Source: HGM04593 sp045634365
GTDB lineage: Bacteria > Bacteroidota > Bacteroidia > Bacteroidales > Bacteroidaceae
DNA length: 64,000 bases
NCBI GenBank assembly: GCA_045634365.1
Contig: JAZRAC010000064.1
Coordinates: forward strand, 62,001 to 126,000
Direction: 5' to 3'
Part shown: positions 1-8,400 of the stretch, piece after piece
Layout of the letters: every line of letters begins with the position of its first letter
Numbering within the stretch: the first letter of the stretch is position 1
Notes under the pieces: generated by a model
Seen by the model: only the letters and a program-made list of their open reading frames with translations
Told to the model about the DNA's origin: nothing
Databases searched by the model: none
Made by a program: the position numbers and the translations under genes

Positions 1-71
1 TTGCTCTTCGCGCCAAGCACATCTGCAATCTCTTTTGCAACGGATGGTTTTTCTGCTATACAAACAACCAT
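1..71 (-). CDS. topB: DNA topoisomerase III, N-terminal fragment (runs off the window)
   Basis: Only the first 23 codons are in the window. They read MVVCIAEKPSVAKEI followed by ADVLGAKS. This is the characteristic start of the Toprim domain of type IA topoisomerase III, where the first Glu of the EKPS motif is a catalytic metal-site residue. The start ATG lies 12 bp after the mutB stop on the same strand, so the gene is probably the last of a mutA-mutB-topB transcript. The identification rests on this short motif alone, but it is distinctive. Confidence 0.8.
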   Translation of the reverse strand, partial: MVVCIAEKPSVAKEIADVLGAKS

Positions 72-83
72 TCTCGCCCTTTC

Positions 84-2216
84 TTATTCACGGTTCAGAA
101 ATATGTTCATAAGCTCGCAAGCGGCCTTTGCCACGCTTGTTCCGGGGCCGAAAATGCCGATAACGCCTGCACGATAGAGAAAATCGTAGTCCTGTGCGGG
201 AATTACACCGCCGGCAAATACCATAATATCCTCACGACCAAGCTTGGCAAGCTCCTCAATGAGCTGCGGCACAAGGGTCTTGTGTCCGGCGGCAAGCGAC
301 GACACGCCAACTGCGTGAACATCATTCTCCACTGCTTGGCGGGCAACCTCGGCGGGTGTCTGGAAGAGCATTCCCATATCCACGTCAAAGCCGCAATCGG
401 CGTAACCGGTGGCTACCACTTTTGCGCCGCGGTCGTGCCCGTCCTGTCCCATTTTGGCAATCATCACTCGGGGGCGACGGCCCTCTCTCTTTGCAAACTC
501 TTCGGTCAGACGACAAGCCTCTTTGAATACTTCGTCGTCCTTGCTCTCTGCTGAATACACGCCTGAAATAGTCCTTATAATTGCTTTGTATCGGCCTGCG
601 ACAGCTTCGCAAGCGTCTGAAATTTCTCCCAATGTGGCACGAAGGCCGGCTGCCTCCACGGCTGCCTCCAATAGGTTGCCATTGCCACTCTTGGCACATT
701 CGGTTATCTTGTCGAGTGCCGCTTTTACCGCCTTTTCATCGCGATTCTTTCGGTTGCGCTCTATGGCCGCAAGCTGCTCTTTGCGCACGGCGGTGTTGTC
801 AATTTCCAGAATGTCGATGGGCTCCTCTTCGTCGAGGCAATAGGCATTTGTGCCCACAATAATCTGTTTGCCGCTGTCTATGCGTGCCTGCGTGCGTGCA
901 GCAGCCTCTTCGATGCGCATTTTTGGCAGGCCTGTCTCTATGGCCTTTGCCATTCCTCCAAGCTCTTCAACCTCCTGAATGAGTTTCCACGCCTTCTCGG
1001 CAATCTCTTTGGTGAGGCTCTCAACATAGTAGGAACCGCCCCACGGGTCTATTACGCGGCAGATGTTTGTTTCTTCCTGCAAATAAATCTGTGTGTTGCG
1101 GGCGATACGTGCCGAAAAATCGGTGGGCAGGGCAATAGCTTCGTCGAGTGCATTTGTGTGCAACGATTGTGTGTGTCCCATCGCCGCGCTCAAAGCCTCA
1201 ATCACGGTGCGTCCCACATTGTTGAAGGGATCTTGCTCGGTGAGCGACCAGCCTGATGTTTGGCAGTGGGTGCGCAGAGCCATGGATTTTGGGTTCTTGG
1301 GATTAAATTGCTTTATGATTTTTGCCCACAGCATACGAGCCGCACGCATCTTGGCAATCTCCATAAACGGGTTCATTCCTATGCCCCAGAAGAACGACAG
1401 GCGAGGCGCAAAAGCATCAATGTCGATGCCTGCATTCACTCCGGCACGTACATACTCCAATCCGTCGGCAAGGGTGTAGGCAAGCTCAATGTCGGCCGAT
1501 GCACCCGCCTCCTGCATATGGTAGCCCGAAATTGAAATTGAATTGAATTTGGGCATCTTCTGCGAAGTGTAGGCGAAAATGTCGCTTATTATGCGCATTG
1601 AGAATGCGGGAGGGTATATATAGGTGTTACGCACCATAAACTCTTTCAGAATATCATTCTGAATGGTTCCTGCCATCTCTTCGAGCTTCGCACCCTGTTC
1701 CAATGCCGCATTTATGTAGAATGCAAGCACGGGTAGCACGGCACCGTTCATAGTCATAGAGACCGACATTTTGTTCAAGGGTATTCCGTCGAACAACTGT
1801 TCCATATTCTCCATACAGCAGATTGATACTCCGGCTTTTCCAACATCGCCCACCACACGCTCATTGTCGGGGTTGTAACCGCGGTGCGTGGGAAGGTCGA
1901 ATGCCACCGAGAGCCCTTTTTGTCCCGACGCAAGGTTGCGGCGATAGAAGGCGTTACTCTCTTCGGCGGTTGAAAAACCCGCATATTGTCTGATGGTCCA
2001 CGGACGGAAGGTGTACATCATAGAGTAGGGACCGCGAAGGAAGGGTGGGAGGCCCGCAGCATAGTCGAGGTGCTCCATCTCTTTAAGGTCCTCGGCTGTG
2101 TACACCTGTTTAACGTTAATGTGCTCGGCTGTTTCCCAAACTGCTTCGCCGGCGGGCTGTGCCATAGTGGCGGTGTTACCCGCAAATATATTTATGTCGT
2201 TGAAATTCTTTCTCAT
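84..2216 (-). CDS. mutB: methylmalonyl-CoA mutase large (catalytic) subunit
   Basis: Interconverts succinyl-CoA and (R)-methylmalonyl-CoA with adenosylcobalamin, in the succinate-to-propionate route used by gut Bacteroidales. The protein has 710 residues, the usual family length: an N-terminal TIM-barrel substrate domain and a C-terminal B12-binding domain. The cobalamin-ligating motif DGHDRG is at about residues 592-597, which marks this as the catalytic subunit. It follows mutA by 13 bp and precedes topB by 12 bp, so the three are probably cotranscribed. The chaperone MeaB and the epimerase often found nearby are not in this window. Identification is firm. Confidence 0.97.
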   Translation of the reverse strand: MRKNFNDINIFAGNTATMAQPAGEAVWETAEHINVKQVYTAEDLKEMEHLDYAAGLPPFLRGPYSMMYTFRPWTIRQYAGFSTAEESNAFYRRNLASGQKGLSVAFDLPTHRGYNPDNERVVGDVGKAGVSICCMENMEQLFDGIPLNKMSVSMTMNGAVLPVLAFYINAALEQGAKLEEMAGTIQNDILKEFMVRNTYIYPPAFSMRIISDIFAYTSQKMPKFNSISISGYHMQEAGASADIELAYTLADGLEYVRAGVNAGIDIDAFAPRLSFFWGIGMNPFMEIAKMRAARMLWAKIIKQFNPKNPKSMALRTHCQTSGWSLTEQDPFNNVGRTVIEALSAAMGHTQSLHTNALDEAIALPTDFSARIARNTQIYLQEETNICRVIDPWGGSYYVESLTKEIAEKAWKLIQEVEELGGMAKAIETGLPKMRIEEAAARTQARIDSGKQIIVGTNAYCLDEEEPIDILEIDNTAVRKEQLAAIERNRKNRDEKAVKAALDKITECAKSGNGNLLEAAVEAAGLRATLGEISDACEAVAGRYKAIIRTISGVYSAESKDDEVFKEACRLTEEFAKREGRRPRVMIAKMGQDGHDRGAKVVATGYADCGFDVDMGMLFQTPAEVARQAVENDVHAVGVSSLAAGHKTLVPQLIEELAKLGREDIMVFAGGVIPAQDYDFLYRAGVIGIFGPGTSVAKAACELMNIFLNRE

Positions 2217-2229
2217 AATCTGCTGCTTA

Positions 2230-4065
2230 TTAAATGCCTAATTTTGCGTTCAGTGCTTTCAATGTTTCAAGTACATTTACCCTGACGTGTATGAAATTCT
2301 CAATTCCTGCCTTTTGCAACTCCTCACTGCAAGCGGGTGCGCCTGCAACAATGAATATGGCTTTCTCCTTAACAGCCTCGTATGCGGGAATTGCATATTC
2401 GGCATATTCGTCGTCGCTGGAACAGATAACCACAATGTCGGCACCTGCCTCAATGGCTGCTTTTGCTCCCTCTTCCACACTCTTGAAGCCCAAATTGTCG
2501 ATAACCTCGTATCCGGCGGCTGCAAGGATGTTGCACGAGAATTGTGCCCTTGCTTGGCGCATTGCAAGATTACCGATGGTGAGCATAAAGGCTTTTGGGC
2601 GTTTGCCGCTTGCCTCGGTGGCAAGGCGCAGTTGTTCAAACTCCTCTCCCAAGCGCAGGGGACGCAATCCGTTGCCCTCCTGTGCGTTGCAACCGCAACC
2701 ACACGCAGCGGACAGGGGCTGCTTGTCGCCGGCTGTTTCTGTGAAATTGGGGTATTGATTGGTTCCCAAAAGTATCTCCTTGCGGCGGGCAAGGGCTGTG
2801 AGACGCTCTTTGCCGGCAGTTTCGATGCTCTCCTTTATTTTGCCACTCTCCACGGCTTTCCCGAATCCTCCCTCATTCTCAATTTCAAGAAAGAGTTTCC
2901 ACGCTTGCGATGCGATGGATGCGGTAAGGCTCTCAATATAGTAGGAGCCGCCGGCAGGGTCGGCAACAACATCAAGGTGGCTCTCGTGTTTAAGTATAAG
3001 TTGCTGGTTTTTGGCGATGCGCTCGGCAAAGTCGGTGGGTGTTTCATAGACCGAATCGTAGGGCTTCACTGTGATTGATTCCACTCCTGCGATGGCTGCG
3101 CTCATAGCCTCTGTCTGTGTGCGCAACATATTTACGTATGGGTCGAACAGTGTGAGGTTGAAGGCTGTTGTTTCGGCGTGTATAATCATTTTACAGGCCT
3201 CTTTGTCGCCGGTGTACTGCTCCACGATTTTTGCCCACAGCATACGCGCTGCACGGAATTTTGCAATCTCCATAAAGAAATTGCTCGAAATGCTCATATT
3301 GAACTTTATGCTCTTTGCAGCAAGCTCGGCGGGAATGCCTGCGGCTGTGGCACTGTACAAATATTCGTTACCCCAAGCAAGAGCGTATCCAAGTTCTTGT
3401 GTAATGTAGGCACCGCTGTTGCAGAGTTTGGCACTGTTTACGCCGATGGTGCGCAGGCCGGGAATCTGCGTGGCAGCTTCGGCCAGTTGCTTTATATTTT
3501 CGGTATAATCGCCGGCCTCTATGCCTTTGCAAAGGGCTTTTCCTATGGGGTCGTAGTTTACGGAGCCTTTTACCTTGTCGAAGGCGTATCCCTGCTCTTT
3601 GCAGTATGCCACGAGCTGATGCGTGAAGCCTGTCGCACATTTTTGGCAAATGTCGAAGTTAATTTCGGTTGTTTGCGGGTCTATCCCGTCGAGCAACTGT
3701 GCGAGGAGAGTGGCGGCATCAATCTTGCCTCTTATTTTGAACCCGATGGAGGTTGCGCCCTCTGCCAGCATTTTTTTTGCTTTTGCGTTGGCGGTTGCAG
3801 GGTCGTCTACGGGTATTTCCACTCTTATGAGCCATTTGTTATCGGCTTTGTTGCCTCGTGTATAGGGGTACTCTCCGGGTAACGAGGATGTTGCGTTGCT
3901 TGCATCCTCCTTGCGGTAGAATGGGTTTACGGTAAATCCCTCATTGGTTCTCCATTTCATTTTCTTGTCATAATCGGCACCTTTGAGGTCTTCAATTATT
4001 TTTTCTTTCCACTCTTCGGCACTGATCGGTGGAAATTCATTAAATAGTTTCTCCTTTGTATCCAT
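2230..4065 (-). CDS. mutA: methylmalonyl-CoA mutase small subunit
   Basis: Non-catalytic partner of MutB in the heterodimeric mutase. The protein has 611 residues and is homologous to MutB along its length, but its C-terminal domain lacks the DxHxxG cobalamin motif (the equivalent stretch reads LTIGNLAMRQARAQF), as expected for the small subunit. A short Cys-rich insert (ACGCGC) sits in the linker near residue 450. First gene of the operon, with a -7 box at 4115-4122 on the minus strand. No cobalamin riboswitch was recognised in the 255-bp leader region. Confidence 0.95.
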   Translation of the reverse strand: MDTKEKLFNEFPPISAEEWKEKIIEDLKGADYDKKMKWRTNEGFTVNPFYRKEDASNATSSLPGEYPYTRGNKADNKWLIRVEIPVDDPATANAKAKKMLAEGATSIGFKIRGKIDAATLLAQLLDGIDPQTTEINFDICQKCATGFTHQLVAYCKEQGYAFDKVKGSVNYDPIGKALCKGIEAGDYTENIKQLAEAATQIPGLRTIGVNSAKLCNSGAYITQELGYALAWGNEYLYSATAAGIPAELAAKSIKFNMSISSNFFMEIAKFRAARMLWAKIVEQYTGDKEACKMIIHAETTAFNLTLFDPYVNMLRTQTEAMSAAIAGVESITVKPYDSVYETPTDFAERIAKNQQLILKHESHLDVVADPAGGSYYIESLTASIASQAWKLFLEIENEGGFGKAVESGKIKESIETAGKERLTALARRKEILLGTNQYPNFTETAGDKQPLSAACGCGCNAQEGNGLRPLRLGEEFEQLRLATEASGKRPKAFMLTIGNLAMRQARAQFSCNILAAAGYEVIDNLGFKSVEEGAKAAIEAGADIVVICSSDDEYAEYAIPAYEAVKEKAIFIVAGAPACSEELQKAGIENFIHVRVNVLETLKALNAKLGI

Positions 4066-4114
4066 AAATATGTTGTTTTTTTCTGTTTTTACTTTCTGTA
4101 ATTAAATCCGTTGG

Positions 4115-4122
4115 CAAATATA
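4115..4122 (-). promoter_or_regulatory. Bacteroidota -7 promoter box for mutA
   Basis: TATATTTG on the minus strand matches TAnnTTTG and lies 49 bp before the mutA start, in an AT-rich region. Confidence 0.6.
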
Positions 4123-4236
4123 ACATAAGTTCTATTTTATTTGCTCTTTTGTCGGCAGAATTGTTGTTTTTTCTGCTTTTCTTTCAGCAAAGTTATAAAT
4201 ATATTTTAAAAGAGTACCTATTTAAAAATAAAAACG

Positions 4237-4244
4237 TAACTTTG
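4237..4244 (+). promoter_or_regulatory. -7 promoter box for the secreted nuclease gene
   Basis: TAACTTTG matches TAnnTTTG, 76 bp before the ATG. The box overlaps the perfect palindrome CTTTGCAAAG (4240-4249). Confidence 0.6.
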
Positions 4245-4320
4245 CAAAGATTAAGATTGCTCTTGCAGGGGTGTTGTTGCCCTTTTTTTTGAGCGTGTGA
4301 AAGGTTAAAACAGAATTGCT

Positions 4321-6423
4321 ATGATTTTTTTGAAAAGATTTTTTCTCCTGTTTGCTGTATGTACCTTGTGTGGCGTATTGGTTGCGCAAGAGTCGTATTA
4401 TACTTCAATAGACGGTATTAAGGGTGGCGAGGCGTTGAAAACCGCGCTGTACGAACTTATAAGGGTGCACGAACGTATCAGCTATGGCAGCGGCTCCACG
4501 AAAACCTGGGGGGCTTTCTACTCGACTGACCGTAACCCTGCCAATAACCAGGTGTACGATATGTATTCTCCCACTGTACGTTACTTCGGCAGCAAAGGCT
4601 CGGTTATAAGCGGTATGAACATCGAACATAGTGTTGCAAAGAGCTGGTGGGGCGGTGATGAGAACGATGCTTATTGCGACTTGCACCACCTGAACCCATC
4701 GGACCAGGATGCGAACAGCCGCAAGAGCAACTACCCAATGGCTGAACTTGAATCGGTTTCTTGGGACAACGAAGTCACTTTTGTGGGAAAGGCAACCATT
4801 GACGGCAGTTCGATGAATGCATTTGAGCCTTGTGATGAGTATAAAGGTGATTTTGCCCGCACCTTTATGTATATGTTCACCTGTTATCAGAACCTTACCT
4901 ATAAATATACCTGGATGAACTACAAAAGCAGCACCTATCCCACACTGAAACCCTGGGCTGTGGAGCTGTTGCTAAAATGGAGCAAACAGGACCCTGTGAG
5001 CGAAAAGGAGATAGCACGCAACAATGCAGTGTATGCCATTCAGGGTAACCGTAATCCTTATATAGATTATCCCCAACTTGCCGAGTATGTGTGGGGCGAC
5101 TCGGTTAATTACACCTTCAACCTCAGTGGAGCGGTTATTGGCGGTGGCGGAACCGATAATACCGATGATAATACATTCATAATGGAATCCTTCTCTTCCG
5201 ATTTTGGAAAATTCACCCTCTCTAATGTGACGGGCGAGTATCCTTGGAGCATAAAATATGGCGCAGCCTATGTAACGGCCTATGTGGACAATGTAAATAA
5301 TGCGGCCGAGAGTTGGTTGGTGTCGCCGTCGATGGACTTCTCGGCTGTTAAGGAGGTGAAAATATCTTTCGATTATGTAACAAAATACAACGAATCGGGC
5401 AAGGTGGCCGAGCGTAACCAATTGCTCATAAGCAGCGACTATAATGGCGATGTTTCGGCTGCAACGTGGAAGGTGATAGACTTTTCTGTTGCCGAAAATA
5501 GCAGCGATTGGGCATTTACAAGCACCGGCGACATTCTTGTTCCTGCCGAATATCTGGGCAAGAGCAATGTGACAATCGCCTTTAAATATACATCGACCAC
5601 CGCAAAGGCCGGAACTTGGAATGTTAAAAATCTGCTTGTTGCAGGCGTGCCGGGTGAGCCCGAAAGTGGCGACGACACAGGCGATGGCGACGACACGGGT
5701 GGCGAAGATACGGGTGGCGACGATAATACCGAGAATAGCGGAACCGTTGGCAATAACGGTAAATTCGAATTTGAGAATTTCCACCTTGTGAAGGATGCTG
5801 CCGACCTCACCGTGGGCGACTCGATAATATTTGTTTACGATACATTTGTGATGGGTGAGCAATCGGGTAATTATCGCACCCGCATAGAAGGTGCAGTGAT
5901 TGCAGGCGATTCAATAATATCCTACCCTGTGGGTACGCAAAAGATTCTTCTCGAAGCGGGTAGCGTTGAAGGCTCTTACGCCTTTAATGCCGACGGGCTC
6001 TATCTTGCAGCTGTGTCAAACAGCAGCAACTATATGCGCTCACTGGCAATGGATGCGGTTACAGCCGACGCAAGCTGGAAAATAACCATCGGCAGCGACA
6101 ATGCGGCAGAGGTAAAGGCGCAGGGAAGCTACACCCGCAATGTTATGCAGTACAACACAAGTTCTCCGCGTTTCTCGTGCTACACAGGCACGCAGAAGAG
6201 CGTGAAGATTTATGCAAAATCTCCAAAAACAACAATAGCATCGGTCGCCGGCGATGTAAACAGCGACGGCATTGTGGATGTTTCCGATGTTACCCTCCTT
6301 GTGTCGATGGTGCTGAATACTGTGCCGGCAACGGAAAAGGGTGATATTGACGGAAGCGGCACCGTGGATGTTGCCGATGTTACTGCGGTGGTTACGATAA
6401 TTCTCGGAACTTACGAGGAGTAA
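4321..6423 (+). CDS. secreted endonuclease I family nuclease with C-terminal dockerin repeats
   Basis: Predicted extracellular DNase/RNase of 700 residues. A signal peptide (residues 1-22, ending VLVAQ) is followed by an endonuclease I (NucM/EndA) domain to about residue 270. That domain carries NIEHSVAKSWW and the catalytic DLHHLNPSD (120-128) with NSRKSNYP. Next come a choice-of-anchor-J-like beta domain (about 280-440), an Asp/Gly-rich linker (about 443-480), a further beta-rich domain, and two dockerin type I calcium repeats (644 to the end; NSDGIVDVSDV and DGSGTVDVADV). There is no T9SS-type C-terminal sorting domain. It probably feeds nucleotide scavenging or biofilm DNA turnover. The dockerin is unusual on a nuclease. 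Confidence 0.88.
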   Translation: MIFLKRFFLLFAVCTLCGVLVAQESYYTSIDGIKGGEALKTALYELIRVHERISYGSGSTKTWGAFYSTDRNPANNQVYDMYSPTVRYFGSKGSVISGMNIEHSVAKSWWGGDENDAYCDLHHLNPSDQDANSRKSNYPMAELESVSWDNEVTFVGKATIDGSSMNAFEPCDEYKGDFARTFMYMFTCYQNLTYKYTWMNYKSSTYPTLKPWAVELLLKWSKQDPVSEKEIARNNAVYAIQGNRNPYIDYPQLAEYVWGDSVNYTFNLSGAVIGGGGTDNTDDNTFIMESFSSDFGKFTLSNVTGEYPWSIKYGAAYVTAYVDNVNNAAESWLVSPSMDFSAVKEVKISFDYVTKYNESGKVAERNQLLISSDYNGDVSAATWKVIDFSVAENSSDWAFTSTGDILVPAEYLGKSNVTIAFKYTSTTAKAGTWNVKNLLVAGVPGEPESGDDTGDGDDTGGEDTGGDDNTENSGTVGNNGKFEFENFHLVKDAADLTVGDSIIFVYDTFVMGEQSGNYRTRIEGAVIAGDSIISYPVGTQKILLEAGSVEGSYAFNADGLYLAAVSNSSNYMRSLAMDAVTADASWKITIGSDNAAEVKAQGSYTRNVMQYNTSSPRFSCYTGTQKSVKIYAKSPKTTIASVAGDVNSDGIVDVSDVTLLVSMVLNTVPATEKGDIDGSGTVDVADVTAVVTIILGTYEE

Positions 6424-6443
6424 TAAATTTATAATAAAATACT

Positions 6444-7205
6444 TTGGCTTTGAAAAAGATAATTCATCCTGAATATGTCCGCTTGGAGTCTTCTTTCGAG
6501 AAGATTATAGCCGGTGACTATACTCCCGATATTGTTTTTTGCAATAAACGCAACGTCGTAGAGAAAGTGACAATTGCCGGTGAGGAGTTTGTGGTGAAAC
6601 GCTACAAGCAACCACCCCTCATAAACAGAATTGCCTACTGTCTTTTCCGTAAGTCAAAGGCTCGTCGGGCCTATGAATATGCTATTGAATTGCTGGAACG
6701 CGGGGTAGACACTCCCTTCCCTGTTGCCTATTATGAGTCCTATAAGAAGGGCCTTTTCGATTATGGGGTGTTTATTTCAAAGTATGTGCCGTATCAACTG
6801 TTCGAGAATGTGTACGACGAATCGGTGCCTGCCGACGAGAGAGCCGCAATTCTCGAAGGCTTTGTCGATTTTATGCTCTCTGTTCACAAAAAGGGGATAA
6901 AGCCTATGGATATGAACGGTGGCAACATTTTCTATCATAAGGGTGAGGAGAGTGGGGAGTATCGCTATGCTCTCACCGACATTAATCGTATGCAGTTTGA
7001 TGTTTCTCCCGGCTTTCACGAAATGGTATTCTCTTTCGAGCAGTGCTTTGCCGAACTTGATAAATTGCTGGACCTTGCCCGCATTTACGGGAGAAAGGTG
7101 GGCATAGATACAATGGTGGTGCTTTATTATATTTTATCGAACCGTATGAAGAGGGTGAAGAGAATTCATTTGAGAATGAGAATGGCTAACAAGAAGCCAA
7201 AATAG
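6444..7205 (+). CDS. lipopolysaccharide kinase (Kdo/WaaP) family protein
   Basis: A 253-residue soluble protein with a protein-kinase-like fold related to the LPS core kinases KdkA/WaaP. The N-lobe has a beta-Lys stretch (EEFVVKRYKQP). The C-lobe has a catalytic-loop-like MDMNGGNIF and a DFG-equivalent DIN. The expected role is phosphorylation of a lipid A or core sugar at the inner membrane. No ATG fits the start; TTG at 6444 or TTG at 6450 (giving MKKIIHPEYV) is used, and the second looks more natural. It lies 20-26 bp after the nuclease gene and ends at a strong shared terminator. Confidence 0.75.
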   Translation: MALKKIIHPEYVRLESSFEKIIAGDYTPDIVFCNKRNVVEKVTIAGEEFVVKRYKQPPLINRIAYCLFRKSKARRAYEYAIELLERGVDTPFPVAYYESYKKGLFDYGVFISKYVPYQLFENVYDESVPADERAAILEGFVDFMLSVHKKGIKPMDMNGGNIFYHKGEESGEYRYALTDINRMQFDVSPGFHEMVFSFEQCFAELDKLLDLARIYGRKVGIDTMVVLYYILSNRMKRVKRIHLRMRMANKKPK

Positions 7206-7219
7206 GATTGCAATGTTTC

Positions 7220-7268
7220 ATAAAAAACAAATTAGGAGTCCACAAATGACTCCTAATTTGTTTTTTAT
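7220..7268. terminator. bidirectional intrinsic terminator
   Basis: A perfect 21-bp inverted repeat (arms 7220-7240 and 7248-7268, 7-nt loop CACAAAT) with A-rich and T-rich outer ends lies between the convergent LPS-kinase and phosphodiesterase genes. The right arm includes the stop codon of the minus-strand gene. Confidence 0.9.
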
Positions 7269-7753
7269 GAGAGTTCTATTACCTCTAAATCCTTGAATTT
7301 GCAGCCGTCGATTGTGAATTTAACAAGAGTGCGCACCTGCTGCCACCCCTGCCTGCCTGCTGCTCCGGGGTTTATGTGCAGGCAATTTATGAGTTTGTCG
7401 TATTCTATTTTAAGAATGTGCGAGTGCCCCGAAATAAACAGTTGCGGCTGCTCTTTGTAGATTGTGGCGCGTATGGAGGCGTCGTATCGGCCCGGGTAGC
7501 CACCAATGTGTTTCATAAGCACATTGCAATCCTCTATTTTGAATCGTGCAATCTCTTTGAAACGGAACCGTACGTCGGCACCGTCGATATTGCCACACAC
7601 GGCTCTCACGGGGCAATGAGCCTCCAACTGCTCTATTATGCGCATTGAGCCAATGTCGCCGGCGTGCCATATTTCGTCGCAGTCGTTGAAGTGAATGAGA
7701 TATTTGTCGTCCCACCAACTATGTGTGTCGCTCAAAAGCCCTATTCTAATCAT
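7265..7753 (-). CDS. YfcE/MJ0936-type metallophosphoesterase
   Basis: A 162-residue calcineurin-like phosphodiesterase of unknown physiological substrate. The motifs in order are GLLSDTHS (metal ligands D and H), WHAGDIGS, CGNIDG and SGHSHI. I chose the ATG at 7753 because the family fold begins at once (MIRIGLLSDTHS) and its ATGA overlaps the stop of the upstream cytidylate-kinase-like gene by 4 bp, suggesting translational coupling. A longer frame upstream lies inside the neighbouring gene and is not credible. Confidence 0.9.
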   Translation of the reverse strand: MIRIGLLSDTHSWWDDKYLIHFNDCDEIWHAGDIGSMRIIEQLEAHCPVRAVCGNIDGADVRFRFKEIARFKIEDCNVLMKHIGGYPGRYDASIRATIYKEQPQLFISGHSHILKIEYDKLINCLHINPGAAGRQGWQQVRTLVKFTIDGCKFKDLEVIELS

Positions 7754-8370
7754 AGCCCGAAGCGTGCTTTTATGAAGCTGTGCAGAAAATCGACAGTGTT
7801 GTCTATGCCCATAAGCGAGGAGTTTACGCACAGATGATAGCTCTGTGCCTCGCCCCAGTGGGTGGTTGCATAGTAGTCGTGGTAGGCGCGACGTTTTTTG
7901 TCGCCCTTTTCAATAAGCTCTTTTGCCTTCTCCTCGCTAATCATCTCCTTTTTGGCAATGCGTTTGATGCGCTCCTCGCTGTCGGCGGTGATGAAGATGC
8001 TTATCATATTGGGGTTGTCGCGCAGCACATATTCGGCGCAACGGCCGATTATTATGCAGGCCTCTTTCTCGGCAATTTCGCGTATAGCCTCGCTCTGTAT
8101 CAGGAATAGTTGGTCGCTCTCCATACAACTGCCTCCCGAGAGGAATCCCGACAGTGAGCCGTGTATGCTGAACAGGTTGCCGAACATACTGTTCGACTCC
8201 TTTTCATCGGCATTTTCGAAGGCTGTCGTGTCGAGCCCGCTCTCCTTTGCTGCTACCTCCAAGAGCTTCTTGTCGTAGATGGGTATGTGCAGACGCTCGG
8301 CAAGCTTTTCGGCAATTTCCTTTCCGCCGCTGCCCAATTGTCGTCCTATTGAGATTACGAATTTCTGCAT
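7750..8370 (-). CDS. cytidylate kinase-like family protein
   Basis: A 206-residue P-loop kinase of the cytidylate-kinase-like family common in Bacteroidota and Firmicutes. The ATP-binding loop is at residues 9-17 (GRQLGSGGK), and a conserved IIIGRCAEYVL segment and an Arg-rich lid follow (DKKRRAYHDYY). The real substrate is not established, and a housekeeping cmk may exist elsewhere. It is cotranscribed with the downstream phosphodiesterase (4-bp overlap) and lies 30 bp after the MATE gene. Confidence 0.85.
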   Translation of the reverse strand: MQKFVISIGRQLGSGGKEIAEKLAERLHIPIYDKKLLEVAAKESGLDTTAFENADEKESNSMFGNLFSIHGSLSGFLSGGSCMESDQLFLIQSEAIREIAEKEACIIIGRCAEYVLRDNPNMISIFITADSEERIKRIAKKEMISEEKAKELIEKGDKKRRAYHDYYATTHWGEAQSYHLCVNSSLMGIDNTVDFLHSFIKARFGL

Positions 8371-8400
8371 ATATTTTATGGTGTTTAATAAGTTGCGATA

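Noticed and set aside
4066..4320. Cobalamin riboswitch before the B12-dependent mutase
   Set aside because: No conserved B12-box-like sequence or extended structured leader could be recognised. The leader is short and AT-rich with the -7 box 49 bp from the start.
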